From Candidatus Brachybacter algidus (GTDB lineage: Bacteria > Bacteroidota > Bacteroidia > Chitinophagales > Saprospiraceae), in assembly GCA_016711705.1 (NCBI GenBank), contig JADJSK010000002.1:1-64000 (forward strand): a stretch of DNA of 64,000 bases, read 5' to 3'. Below, in pieces: positions 35,901 to 46,133 of this stretch. Under the pieces are notes generated by a model, which was given only the letters and a program-made list of their open reading frames with translations, was not told the origin of the DNA and ran no database searches. The translations under genes were made by a program, and so were the position numbers. Numbering within the stretch: the first letter of the stretch is position 1; the number at the start of each line of letters is the position of its first letter.

Positions 35901-35940
35901 TCACCTTCTCACTTTCTCACATTCTCACTTTCTCACTACA
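35901..35940. repeat. Tandem octamer array (TCACTTTC units)
   Basis: Five in-register 8-bp units beginning TCAC: TCACCTTC, TCACTTTC, TCACATTC, TCACTTTC, TCACTACA. The reverse complement (GTGAGAAA in register) belongs to the same family as the array at 57281-57356. Confidence 0.85.
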
Positions 35941-36110
35941 AAAAGTATACGCAGATCATTTATAAAGTATAAATATTTTGATGTCATATCTAAATTACTA
36001 ACGTATATCAATCATTAATCTTAAATTATATATTAAATAATAATGTAATATATGTGCTTCGGCATTAAAATTGCAGTCTTTCTAGCAATAGAAAAACATG
36101 TGATGTGGGT

Positions 36111-36828
36111 ATGATACAAAAAATAAAAAATATTAATTTTAAGAAATGGCTTTACACGGCCATCTTTTCATTTGTGATCCTAAGCTTTGTCTCAGTGATC
36201 GCATTGAGGTTTGTGCCAGCTATAGCCACCCCACTCATGTTTATCCGCTCTGGTGAGCAGCTTAATGACAAAGCCAGGGACTTCAGATGGGAAAAGGACT
36301 GGGTGTCAATGGACAAGATATCTAAGAATGCAATAATCGCGGTTGTATCCAGTGAAGACCAAAACTTTAGCGAGCATAATGGCTTTGATTTTGACGCTAT
36401 TGAAAAAGCCATGGCTCATAATAAAGTTAGTAAAAAGAAGATCGGAGCCAGTACCATTTCTCAACAAACTGCCAAGAACGTTTTTCTGTGGCAAAGTAGA
36501 ACTTGGGTGCGCAAAGGTCTTGAAGCATATTTTACTTTATTAATTGAATTGTTCTGGTCTAAAGACCGCATCCTGGAAATGTATCTCAACGTCGTCGAAT
36601 TTGGTGACGGTATATACGGTATCGAGGCAGCTGCACAACATTATTACGGAAAGAAGTGCTGCCGATTTAAATAAAAGTGAAGCAGCCATGCTTGCAGCTA
36701 TCTTACCAAATCCTTTAAAGTATAACCCTACTAACCCTACAAAGTACCTTAAAGCGCGTCAAAAGCGCATCATCAGAGAGATGTATGCGGTGACTTATCC
36801 TGCGATTGAAAGTGATGTTTCAGTCTAG
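36111..36828 (+). pseudogene. mtgA: Monofunctional biosynthetic peptidoglycan transglycosylase, frameshifted
   Basis: Glycosyltransferase family 51 enzyme that polymerises lipid II. ATG 36111 starts MIQKIKNINF and a single transmembrane helix (about residues 14-36). Catalytic signatures follow: VVSSEDQNFSEHNGFD (with the catalytic Glu), GASTISQQTAKNVFLW, RKGLEAYFTLLIELFWSKDRILEMYLN and FGDGIYGIEAAAQHYYGK. At about 36649-36656 (GGAAAGAAGT) one extra base shifts the frame, producing a premature stop at 36674. In the next frame the protein continues correctly as SAADLNKSEAAMLAAILPNP to a stop at 36828. Repaired length is about 239 residues, normal for MtgA. With 21 similar indels in this part of the window, a consensus error is at least as likely as inactivation. 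Confidence 0.85.
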
Positions 36829-37044
36829 TATTAAGGTTGAATTAGATGCAGATACCAGAGCAGCAATATATTCGTTAACCAAGATTTTAGATGTGGACGT
36901 AACTGTGGTGGTAGTGGTCAGTGGTGTGTCAAAAATTAAATTAATTATACTTTAGTGACTTGCCAAGACCAAAGCGCAGCGATCCTGCAGAACAAGACAA
37001 GTTACCAGGTGGTCATCCATAAAGCATTCTGTACCCCAAAATGA

Positions 37045-37114
37045 AATGTAGGGACAATGCTTGCCGTTGTCCGAACAAGAAATTAAATGTAGGAACAATG
37101 CTTGCCGTTGTCCG
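37045..37114. repeat. Pair of 29-nt hairpin repeats
   Basis: Two copies at 37045-37073 and 37086-37114, identical at 28 of 29 positions. Each carries GGACAA or GAACAA and TTGTCC as inverted arms around TGCTTGCCG. They share the GTAGG(A/G)ACA core with the palindromes at 37426-37451 and 57440-57503. Confidence 0.8.
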
Positions 37115-37425
37115 GAATGGTTTGTATAAAAAAGTATTATAGTTAACCAGTTAACAAGTTAACTGCAGTTAACCAGATTAGTGCATTAAAAATCAAAATT
37201 ACAAAATGATGATAAATGTATATTTTCAAAATTGTAACTGCAGGAATAGGTCGAGACCTGGTCATGAAAGTTGCATTTATTGGAAATGTTAAAGAAGTAA
37301 ATATTAGCATTAAGTAACAGCCAGTACAGTGAAATTGACCATATTGTAGGGTGCACAGGTTTTTCAAATTTTAGACAATGGATAAGTAAACGAAAATATA
37401 TTTGAAATTACAGTATTATAAAACT

Positions 37426-37451
37426 GTAGGGACAGGTCGACATGTCCTTAC
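37426..37451. repeat. Imperfect palindrome related to the 57.4-kb palindrome
   Basis: 26 nt centred on TCGA, with 13-nt arms matching at 11 positions. The left arm GTAGGGACAGGTC is identical to the core of the 64-bp palindrome at 57440-57503. Confidence 0.75.
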
Positions 37452-37599
37452 GGTGACTTTGAAAATATTGTACAAACAATGTTATTTACTCATCCAGCCA
37501 ACATGCTAAAGTGCCAACGCGCTAATTTTTTCCCACAAAATTTCATTGTTATCATTGGAAAAAATACCTTTATAGCAGAATTCAAAAAAACATTATCCC

Positions 37600-38670
37600 A
37601 TGAAGATCCATAATTTTAGTGCCGGTCCGTCTATTCTGCCGCAAGAGGTATTCGAAGAAGCTGCAAGAGCTGTGCTTGATTTTAACGGAAGCGGCATGAG
37701 TTTGCTCGAAATGTCCCACAGGACCAAACCATTCGAAGATGTCATGGACGAAGCACACGTCCTGGTAAAGGAGTTGTTTGGGTTATCTGATGATTTCAGC
37801 ATCGCATTTGTGACAGGAGGAGCGAGTACTCAGTTTTTCCAGATCCCGATGAATCTTCTTAATGATAATGATAAAGCAGTTTATATAGATACTGGTGTCT
37901 GGGCGAATAAAGCCATCAAAGAGGCTAAAAACTTTGGACAAACCATAGTGGCGGCATCTTCCAAAGAATCCAACTATAATTACATCCCAAAGGATTATAC
38001 TGTCGATAAAGACGCGAAATACCTTCACCTCACCAGCAATAACACCATCTATGGGACTCAACAGAATTGGTGGCCTGATGTGGATGTTCCGATCGTTTGT
38101 GATATGTCTTCAGATATATTCAGTCGTGACATTCCTATTGATAAGTTTGGATTAATCTATGCCGGCGCTCAGAAGAATATGGGTTCTGCAGGAGTGACTA
38201 TGGTCGCTGTGCGCAAGGATATGTTGGGCCATGTGAGCCGCACACTTCCTGCCATGCTCGACTACAGAACCCACATCGATAATGGCAGCATGTACAATAC
38301 GCCTCCTGTCTTTCCAATTTATGTCTCTATGCTCGTCATGAGATGGATAAAGAAAATGGGTGGTGTGAAGGCTATGGAAACTATCAATGATGCCAAAGCT
38401 AAGATCCTTTACGATGAGATCGATAGAAATCCATTATTCAAAGGAACTACAGCTGTCGAAGACAGATCTAAGATGAATGTTTGTTTTGTGATGGAGGACA
38501 ATTCTATGGATGATGCATTCATGGCGCTAACAAAACAACATGGTATCTCCGGCATCAAAGGACACAGATCAGTCGGCGGTTTCAGAGCTTCTATATACAA
38601 TGCCATGCCGCAGTCGAGTGTGCAGGTATTGGTGGATCTGATGAAGGAATTTGAGGGAAGTAGGGGATAA
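37600..38670 (+). CDS. serC: Phosphoserine aminotransferase
   Basis: 356-residue PLP enzyme converting 3-phosphohydroxypyruvate and glutamate to phosphoserine in serine synthesis; the family also acts in pyridoxine synthesis. It begins with the family signature MKIHNFSAGPSILPQEVFEEA, has GMSLLEMSHRTKPFEDV and TGGASTQFFQIPMNLL, and the PLP-binding Lys192 lies in YAGAQKNMGSAG. Arg/His contacts for the phosphate appear in HRSVGGFRASIYNAMP near the C-terminus. The gene is intact although it lies inside the frameshift-rich part of the window. No serA or serB lies beside it, and a hairpin terminator follows. Confidence 0.97.
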   Translation: MKIHNFSAGPSILPQEVFEEAARAVLDFNGSGMSLLEMSHRTKPFEDVMDEAHVLVKELFGLSDDFSIAFVTGGASTQFFQIPMNLLNDNDKAVYIDTGVWANKAIKEAKNFGQTIVAASSKESNYNYIPKDYTVDKDAKYLHLTSNNTIYGTQQNWWPDVDVPIVCDMSSDIFSRDIPIDKFGLIYAGAQKNMGSAGVTMVAVRKDMLGHVSRTLPAMLDYRTHIDNGSMYNTPPVFPIYVSMLVMRWIKKMGGVKAMETINDAKAKILYDEIDRNPLFKGTTAVEDRSKMNVCFVMEDNSMDDAFMALTKQHGISGIKGHRSVGGFRASIYNAMPQSSVQVLVDLMKEFEGSRG

Positions 38671-38691
38671 GTTTCCCAAAAGATAATTTTT

Positions 38692-38732
38692 AAAGGTCAT
38701 TTATGTGTAACTTGCATGGATGACCTTTTTTT
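38692..38732 (+). terminator. Rho-independent terminator of serC
   Basis: AAAGGTCAT (38692-38700) pairs with ATGACCTTT (38720-38728) across a 19-nt loop, followed by more T residues. It lies 22 nt after the serC stop and just before the glycosyltransferase gene. Confidence 0.75.
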
Positions 38733-38752
38733 ATTAAAATGAAAGCGAATAA

Positions 38753-39610
38753 TTGAAATTCTCCATCATAACTCCGATCTACAACATGGCCACTTCCCTG
38801 GAAAGAGCCATAAAGTCTGTATTGGCACAAAGTTATTCTAAATGGGAAATGATCATTGTTGATAATTGTTCGGAGGATCATCCGGAATTAATTGTTGAAA
38901 AATTTTCTGATGATAAACGAATCAGGCTATTGTCGATTGATGAAAAGGATAGGAGTAAGGCGCGGAATTATGGTATACAGTCAGCTTCCGGTGATTATAT
39001 CACTTTTTTGGATGCTGATGATACGCTGCAGGAGGATTATCTGAAAGCGTATGTAGAGATCTTTCAGAAATCGTCAAATGTTATTGCCATTTCTGATCTG
39101 ATATTAATTAAAGGAAATGAAAAATCGAACTGGTCGAAATCGAAACATTCAGGATTACACAAGATGGAATATTGTATCAACCATGGCAACATGGCTTTTG
39201 CTGCTCCGGCATCCTTGTTTCTGGACTATAGATTCGAAGGGCAAACCGGAGAAGACAGACATTTGCTGGCAAGGGCCTCAGGGCAATATGATTTATTATT
39301 CACCTCCATGCCTTATTATAATTATGTGGACTACGTGAAAATTGAATCAAAAGAGCAATTTGTTGAAGGGAAAAATGCCAACATTTTATCGCTTCGAAGT
39401 ATTTACAAAAGTCTTGGAGATAATTACGCTCGAAATTATCCCTATGATCACGCATTATTTGAACTATTGATCAGCTCATTTTATGTAGCAATGGCCTTGG
39501 GATATAAAGAAGAATCTCGTAAAATCATTCGTAGTGAACTGCCCAGACCTTTTTCCTTAAGAAGTTTTCTTAAGTATTTTAAAGCGGTTTTTTTTTATAT
39601 ATCCAAATAG
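38753..39610 (+). CDS. Family 2 glycosyltransferase
   Basis: 285-residue GT-A enzyme that would transfer a sugar from a nucleotide donor to an unknown acceptor. N-terminal FSIITPIYNMATSLERAIKSVLAQSYSKWEMIIVDN and the metal-binding FLDADD (about residues 82-87) are typical of GT2; a GEDRHLLARA segment follows where the catalytic base region is expected. There is no transmembrane helix. The start is a TTG at 38753; the ATG at 38739 runs into a stop after five codons in another frame. It is the only intact glycosyltransferase of the cluster and is convergent with the broken ones across the inverted-repeat element at 39611. Its stop codon directly abuts that element. Confidence 0.87.
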   Translation: MKFSIITPIYNMATSLERAIKSVLAQSYSKWEMIIVDNCSEDHPELIVEKFSDDKRIRLLSIDEKDRSKARNYGIQSASGDYITFLDADDTLQEDYLKAYVEIFQKSSNVIAISDLILIKGNEKSNWSKSKHSGLHKMEYCINHGNMAFAAPASLFLDYRFEGQTGEDRHLLARASGQYDLLFTSMPYYNYVDYVKIESKEQFVEGKNANILSLRSIYKSLGDNYARNYPYDHALFELLISSFYVAMALGYKEESRKIIRSELPRPFSLRSFLKYFKAVFFYISK

Positions 39611-40144
39611 TAAAATTTAGTTCAACCCCTATCAGGGTTAGGAGAGTCCTTCCTCTCTGCCCCGGGTTGCACCCAGGGTCAATGTTGTTAAACCCTTCCA
39701 GGGTTGGAGTTGCAGATCTTTCTAAGCCGGGTTGAACACGTGGATATTGAATTTGAAGCTTATCACGCTCAGATAACATTGAGAAAAACCCAATGGAATA
39801 TCGTAATTGACCAACACGAAGTTTCTGGATGACAAACTTATTTCGAAACGGTATTATAAGATAATTGTTGTTCCTAATACCGAATGGAAATTCGTAATTG
39901 ACCAAATAAATTTGATCAAACGACTTTCTGCTCAGTATTATACAGCAAATAATTGGTCAATTATATAATTCCGTTTCGTATAATTTAAATTTAAGTTTTG
40001 TATAAAATTAAGACTTTTCCCGGACGTAACCCCGGATGGGGTTGAACAACATTAGCCTCGGGTGCAACCCGAGGAAAGGAGGAAGTGCCCTCACAACCCC
40101 GGAGTGCTTGCCTGCTAACAAGGCAGGGGTTGAACTAAATTTTA
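39611..40144. mobile_element. Putative MITE-like element with perfect 20-bp terminal inverted repeats
   Basis: TAAAATTTAGTTCAACCCCT at 39611-39630 is exactly the reverse complement of 40125-40144. Inside, the two ends continue as imperfect inverted copies of about 100 nt, rich in small GGGTT/AACCC hairpins (around 39619-39705 and 40026-40124). The 330-nt middle is AT-rich and holds a near-identical 26-nt direct repeat. There is no transposase. If the repeat is taken to start two bases in, TA flanks both sides, as with TA-targeting elements. It fills the space between two convergent genes almost exactly. It could equally be a pair of REP-like units. Confidence 0.6.
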
Positions 40145-40149
40145 TAAAA

Positions 40150-41145
40150 CTACCTAAATAATAACAATTTACCCACTCTAATAAATAAATTAAACGCAAA
40201 ATCCGGGTATTTTAATAAACCTTTTTTAATAGTGTACATAGAATAAACCTGATGTGCATAAGTCACAATTATATCTTTCCAACTAGGTGAAATCTCAAAT
40301 TGTTTCTTAATTTCTTTTAATTTACTCATGTGAGAATGTCCATACCTAATCACATTATAACAATAGGGCCTGTTTATATTGGAAATAATTTCGTTTTTAT
40401 AATTACTATTTAATTTATTTTTGTCCTTTAATACTTTCATTAATTTATTGTAATAATTAATTCTATTAATCATTATTTCAATAGACCTGTCTGCATTATT
40501 TGTGTTAGAAATTGATTCTTCTGAAACATAAATATTGGTTTTAATTAAATGATCTTTAATTACCTCACAATCATTTTTAAAAAACTCAAGCATCATGTAA
40601 TATTCCTGACTTGAGGTGATTTCTGGATCAAATAGACCCAATGCCAATAGTGTTTCTCTCTTCCATAGATTGGAGGAAGTAATGCCGGCCTCAGAGTTTA
40701 TCAGTCCAGAGATTTTATCATCATTTACGTATAAAGTCTTGAATTTATTTTTGCCGGATCATTATCAATAATTTTTATCGCTGCACTGCATATAAGATCT
40801 GCGCCTGGTTGAGCAGTAATTAAATTAATCTGGTGATTTAGTTTGCCGGGAAGCAATTCATCATCTGCATCTAGAAGTTGGATCCAGTCTCCATGGGCTA
40901 TTTTCAAACCTGTATTCCTAGCTAAGTTTGCTCCCGGCTTACTTTCAATAATGGATTTTACCAATATTGGATATTCATTAATAAGTTTATTAATTATTTG
41001 TTGAGTATTGTCAGTAGAATTATTGTTGACAATTATTATTTCAGAAATTGGGTATGTTTAGGTGAGTAAACTTTCAACTGCTCTTTCCAAAGTTTGTTGG
41101 CAATTATATGCTGGGATGATTGCAGCTATTGAATACTTTTTTCAT
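40150..41145 (-). pseudogene. Family 2 glycosyltransferase, broken by two frameshifts and a nonsense codon
   Basis: GT2 enzyme of about 330 residues when repaired. The ATG at 41143-41145 is followed by an A run (T6 at 41137-41142 on + strand) that appears one base too long. Skipping one base gives KKYSIAAIIPAYNCQQTLERA and then SLLT, a TAA at 41058-41060, and TYPISEIIIVNNNSTDN. The neighbouring paralogue has Gln at the TAA position (LNQIYQPSEI), so CAA to TAA is well supported. The acidic motif LLDADDE follows. A second frameshift near 40740-40755 precedes KFKTLYVNDDKISGLINSE and the C-terminal fragment ending at 40150. The start lies 4 nt after the upstream paralogue's stop, indicating an operon. 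Confidence 0.8.
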
Positions 41146-41149
41146 AAAG

Positions 41150-42150
41150 CTATTTGACTTTAAGTTTTGAAGCATGGATAAAAAGCAATGGTATTAATGT
41201 TAAATATTTCCATTTGGAAGAAATTTTGTTATAGTTATTATGAACTGAATAGGCATAAATTCTAAAAACATGTTGAAATGCAAACTGTAATTGGAATTCT
41301 TCTTTTATTAGAAGTAATTCTGACTTTATAATTGGTTGACTTTGGTATACATAATAAAATTCTTGAGTTGCTCTAATTTTTAGTAGATTTTTATATTCTA
41401 AATTCAAGATATTTTTCTCCTGAAGAATTTCTCTCAGGTTCTTGTTAAATATGAGCTTATTTTTAAGAATATGTATTGATTTTTTAGGAATATTGGTAAT
41501 GGAAATTGACTCCTTTTGCATGTATATTTTACTAAAATTACTGCTATCATATTTAAAAATTGCACCGGCTGTAAATAATTTTAACATTAGAAAATATTCC
41601 TGACTTGATGTTTTTTCTGTGCCAAATAAATTTACATTTTCAAGTGATGATTTTTTCCATAAATTAGAATGAATTCTTCCAAGTTTGGATTGAATCAATC
41701 CCTTTATAGGATCAGGGTCAATTTCGTAATTTTTGAAAAATACAAATTCCTTTTTGATTCGTTGAACACATAGTATTTTGCTTTGGAATATATAACATCA
41801 ATAAATGGTTCTTCTATAATTAGATCTACTTGATTTTGAATTTTTTGTGGTTCTAGTTCATCATCCGCATCTAGAAACTGTATCCAAGTTCCTCTTGCTA
41901 ATTTTATTCCTGCATTTCTTGCAGCATTAGCACCAGGCTGAGTTTCTTTTAAAGCTTTGATTAATTCTGGATGACTATTAACATTTGATGAAATTAATTC
42001 AGAAGAATTATCTGTGGAATTATTATCCACCAGAATTATTTCTGAAGGTTGATATATTTGATTGAGGCAGCTATCTATGGCCCTTTGCAATGCACTACCA
42101 TTGTTAAACACAGGAATGATAACACTGATACTAATGTTGTTAAGAGGCAT
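41150..42150 (-). pseudogene. Family 2 glycosyltransferase, one frameshift
   Basis: Paralogue of the GT2 gene downstream. ATG 42150 overlaps the ABC transporter stop by 11 nt, a sign of translational coupling. N-terminal ISVIIPVFNNGSALQRAIDS, LNQIYQPSEIILVDNNSTDN and the metal site FLDADDELEP (about residues 90-99) are intact. A missing base in the A5 run at 41737-41741 (+ strand) ends the first frame at 41704. The other frame resumes as KNYEIDPDPIKGLIQSKLGRIHS and runs to 41150, a second half of about 180 residues. Repaired length is about 333 residues, the same layout as its neighbour. The sugar and acceptor are unknown. Confidence 0.82.
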
Positions 42151-43978
42151 GACCGGTGTTTTGTAGTTGGATCGTGTTCCTGAACAATTCAGAACTTTTC
42201 ATCAATTGATCGAATGTGCCGGTAGCAGCTATTTTCCCATCGTTGAGTAGTACGATATTATCTGCATTTTGAATCGTGGAAAGCCGGTGTGCAATTATAA
42301 TAAATGTAACCAGTCCGTTCAGATTTTTTAAGTTTTCACGGATGAGGGTTTCCGTAGTAGAATCAAGGGATGAAGTTGCCTCATCTAATACAATTATTTC
42401 AGTTTTTTTATATAATTCTCTTGCGATGGAGATGCGTTGTTTTTGACCACCTGACAGCATCAATCCATTATCACCAAGAATGGTATTTTCCCTTTCAGGA
42501 AGCCCGTTTATCAAGTCTGAAAGGTGTGTTAACTCAGCAATTTCATTAAAAAATGATCTATCATCAATTGTATCACCTGTCCATAATGTCACATTGTTGT
42601 ATATACTTTCATTGAAGATCACAGCATCCTGTGATACATAACCGATCTGGAACGATAAGATGTAACATCATATTCATTTAATTCTATTCCGTCTATCAAA
42701 AGATGACCATTGGAAATAGTTAGCAATCCTGTAATTACCGACGCAAGGGTGGTCTTACCGGCACCACTTTTTCCAATGAGTGCCACAGTCGAATTTTTAG
42801 GAATATTCAAATTTATTCCTGATAGAATTTTGTGATCATTGATATTGATATCTGCACCTTGCAAGGAAATTGACTTTTTAAATTCAGTAAATGCCTTTCC
42901 GGAGTGATTTTCTACTGAATTATTTAACCGGAGTCTGAGTCCCAATTATGTTGTCAATACTCCCGGAAAACTGATGAAACTCTGCCAGTTTGATTGAGCC
43001 AGAAGGATATAATTCAGTGTACGGTAAAATAATAAAATAGAGTAAATAATTACTGAATTAATATGCTCTGTCCATTGATAATAACCAAGGATAACGACCC
43101 CTGCTATCAACAATATAATTGGTTCCCGGGCACTATTTGTAAAAGCGTTGATCTTCCAAAATTTTAAACTTATTATTTCTGATTCGTCAATCTCGTCTAT
43201 TACTTTTTTTTCTATATCCCGAGATTGCATCTGTAGTTTTGAGATATTTATAATTATTTAACAATTGACTTAAATAACTATTGTACAAATTACCTTTTTT
43301 GGAAATTTCAGAGGATAACTTTTTAAAATAAATTATTAAAAAATTGTAGAAATACAAAAGTATTCCGGCACAAATGAATACAATTATTGCAAAACGGATA
43401 TTTGTAAATACTGCTATTCCAATATAACAACAAGACATGATCACATACTGCATTGTATTGAGGTAATTGTGTAATGCGTTGTTCAACCTATTGACTTCAA
43501 TAGTACTGATATTATGTATGGTACCCACATCTGTTTTTATAAAACTATCATAACGCATTTCACTAATAGAATTAATGAGTGAAGTGCGTGTTTTGGTTAG
43601 AATGTTTGAGGTGATATGTGCTTGCAAATACATTTGAACATAGGACATCAATCCCTTGAATAAAAACAAACAGATAGAAAAGGTTAATAAGCCATATATA
43701 TTGATTGGCTCAATGTTGAATTGGCTTAAAAAGTCATTAATTTTGACCATTATGGTATGGTCATTTGTTGACCGTGGATTAATAATAATCTGTAAAACTG
43801 CAAGCAAAAATCCAATGCCTATCCCGTCGAGAAAGGTCATGACTACAGAAGCTGAAAAGGAATAGTATAGTTTATTCCCCACCACATCATGAAAATACTT
43901 TAAATAGCCACTTCTTTTGTAACTAAATATATTCCGGAAGAAATTGTTGTATTTAACTTTTTCAGAGGTTTGCTTCAA
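42140..43978 (-). pseudogene. ABC exporter (MsbA-like fused permease/ATPase), broken
   Basis: Half-transporter of about 610 residues when repaired, with TMD then NBD, of the kind exporting lipid-linked glycans, lipids or peptides. The open frame starts at a TTG (43978), overlapping the S9 peptidase stop. Membrane helices are evident (SFSASVVMTFLDGIGIGFLLAVLQ, ILLYFYNFLIIYF). The ATPase has Walker A GKSGAGKTT, Q-loop YVSQDA, signature LSGGQKQR, Walker B IIVLDEATSSLD and H-loop AHRLS, all intact. Damage: an A run at 43204-43211 is one base too long (8 instead of 7), TAA interrupts at 42946-42948, and one base is missing near 42650. Co-orientation with two GT2 genes suggests export of a glycoconjugate, an inference. 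Confidence 0.85.
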
Positions 43979-46090
43979 AATAATCTGATATTTTTCTGAT
44001 CAAATGGACTCTGTCTTTGCCCAATACATTGTGTTTATGGCCTGGATACACAAAATAATCTACTTGCTTGCCTTTGCTTACACATGTCTGAATGTACTTC
44101 AGACTTTGCTGCCAAACCACGACATCATCTGAAGCCCCATGGATGATCAACAATGGTCCGGCTAATTTATCGATGTAATTAAATGTACTTGCTTTTTGAT
44201 AACCTTCAGGATTCTGTTGTGGCGTATCCATGTATCTTTCAGTGTACATGATCTCATACATTGACCAGTCCGTCACAGGCCCTCCTGCCACTGCAGCTTT
44301 GAATTTTCCGGGATATCTCGTCATCAAGCTTATAGTCATGAATCCACCATAGCTCCATCCATGAACTCCAATTCTTTTCGAATCAACAAATGGCTTTGAA
44401 ACCAAAAAGTCATAACCCTTCATCTGGTCATCCATCTCCAAATCGCCCAAACTTCGATGTGTTGCATTTTCAAATTTTATACCCCTATTGGAAGACCCTC
44501 TATTATCAAGTGTATAAACGATAAATCCTTCATTGGCAAGCGTGTACATCCAAAGCTGTGCCTGGGCAAGCCGCGTATTTCTGATCATCTGCGCATGAGG
44601 GCCTCCATATACGTAGATGATGGCCGGTACTTTTTATTTGGATCGAAATCAACCGGATATATAGTTCTGGAAAACAACTTAATGCCGTCACTTTGCATAT
44701 AAGGTGTCCAATTGGTCTTGCCAATATTGTATGCGTCCAATGGTTCAGAAGCAGTAAAAATTGTATTCGATTTTTTTGATTTAAGATCAGTTACGCTATA
44801 GGCCTGCCTCTGCCCGAAAGATGAATTCGACTCAAAAAGGTATTTTCCGTCAAATGATTGTTTTGTAAGATGCAATCCACTTCCCTGTGTAAGTTGGATA
44901 GTCTTTCCAGTTGCCAACTCTGTTTGGAAACTTTGTATGTCAATCGAATTTGGTAAATTCTGGAAAATAGACAAACTTATTTTTTGAATCGAAGCCATTC
45001 AATGCACTCACCTCAATGTCTTTGGAAAGTTGGCGAATTAATTCACCTTCATTGGTATATAAATACAAGCTATTCCATCCGTCCCGTTTACTTTGTGTTA
45101 GGAATTGAGTATTACTCCCCGGAATAAAAGTATATGGCGTCAATGGCTCAGAATACTGACGACTCGTCTCTTCATAAAGTGTCCTGATCTTATTACCACG
45201 ATTGGGATTGTAAGCGTTGAAAATGGTGTGATCCTGATCTCGATTGATCTCTGCGATATAGATTTCCTTTTCATCTGGTGACCAGGATATATTCGTTAGA
45301 TAATGTTCCGGATCTCCTCCCGTCTCTAAATAAGTGATCTTTGAAGTCGTGACATCATAAATGCCGATGGTGACGTGATGCGATTTCGAACCTGCCATCG
45401 GATAATAAATATAATCGATGGTGGCAGGTGTATTGGCGATATCGAAAATCGGGTATTTTGTCACCATGGACTGATCCATTCTATAGAATGCCACCATATT
45501 GCCTTTCGGACTCCAGAATATACCCTTTTCTATGCCAAATTCCTGACGGTGTACTGATTCGCCATAGACAATGGAATCATTGCCTTGGATGACTTTGTTT
45601 GTTTGCCGTCTTTAGTTTGGATCCACAATGCTTGATCCTGCGTATAGGCATATTGGCCTGAGACATCATTGCTTTCAACATTTGCGCCTTTTTCAGGAGC
45701 ATTCACATCAAACTTCAAGGCGCCGGATTTCATGTCCATGAGAACGTTTTTACCTCCTGATTTGAAGGAAATCTGATTGTTGTCATTGAGCATAAAACTT
45801 GTTACAGTCTTTAATTCCTCCGATGATAGTTCTTTGAGTTTAGGATTCACCTGGGAGACGAAAGCAATGGAGTCTGTTTTATTCTTGGCAGGGTCATACT
45901 TATATATAAATGCTCCCTTCTTACTGTAGTACAGGATGTTTTCATTCTTCGCCCATTGGATATTGGACCAGGAAGATGGAGCGAGATCGCGACCGCCGAG
46001 GATTGCTTTGTCAAGGGTGAGTTCTTGTTTTTGGGCATTACAAATTAGTGAAAAAAGTAGGAAAGTTGAAATTGATAAAAATCTAAACAT
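43962..46090 (-). pseudogene. S9 family (dipeptidyl-peptidase IV-like) peptidase, three frameshifts
   Basis: Prolyl-oligopeptidase-family serine peptidase, about 709 residues when repaired. The signal peptide MFRFLSISTFLLFSLICNAQ indicates periplasmic or surface location. The beta-propeller DPP IV N-terminal region includes YGESVHRQEFGIEKGIFWSPKG and AFYRMDQSMV, with ISWSPDEKEIYIAEINRDQD. The alpha/beta-hydrolase domain has VYGGPHAQ, DNRGSSNRG, nucleophile GWSYGGFM, acid HGASDD and base GHKH. Frameshifts are near 45594-45601, 44960-44966 (an extra C) and the T5 run at 44631-44635. Catalytic residues are all retained, so the breaks look recent or artefactual. It would cleave X-Pro dipeptides if functional. 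Confidence 0.88.
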
Positions 46091-46133
46091 GATATTCTAA
46101 TTTATGTGGCAAAAATAAGATTAAAAGTAACAA

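Larger units (their letters stand above)
36829..37599. other. Gene-free stretch with palindromic repeats
   Basis: About 770 nt without a convincing gene. Short coding-like segments appear in several frames (for example DADTRAAIYSLTKI near 36840-36890 and RPKRSDPAEQDKLPGGHP near 36965-37020) but are interrupted, suggesting remains of a decayed gene. It also holds two hairpin repeats with a GTAGG(A/G)ACA core, a further GGGACAGGTCG palindrome and a cluster of GTTAAC sites. The serC promoter is probably at its right end (TTGG about 45 nt and TACCTTTA about 34 nt before the ATG). Confidence 0.5.

Noticed and set aside
2800..42948. Reassigned TAA codon (TAA read as Gln)
   Set aside because: Three in-frame TAA codons fit Gln, but many intact genes here, including serC and rplS regions and the E2 neighbourhood, use TAA or TAG as normal stops at the conserved protein end. 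A code change is not needed.
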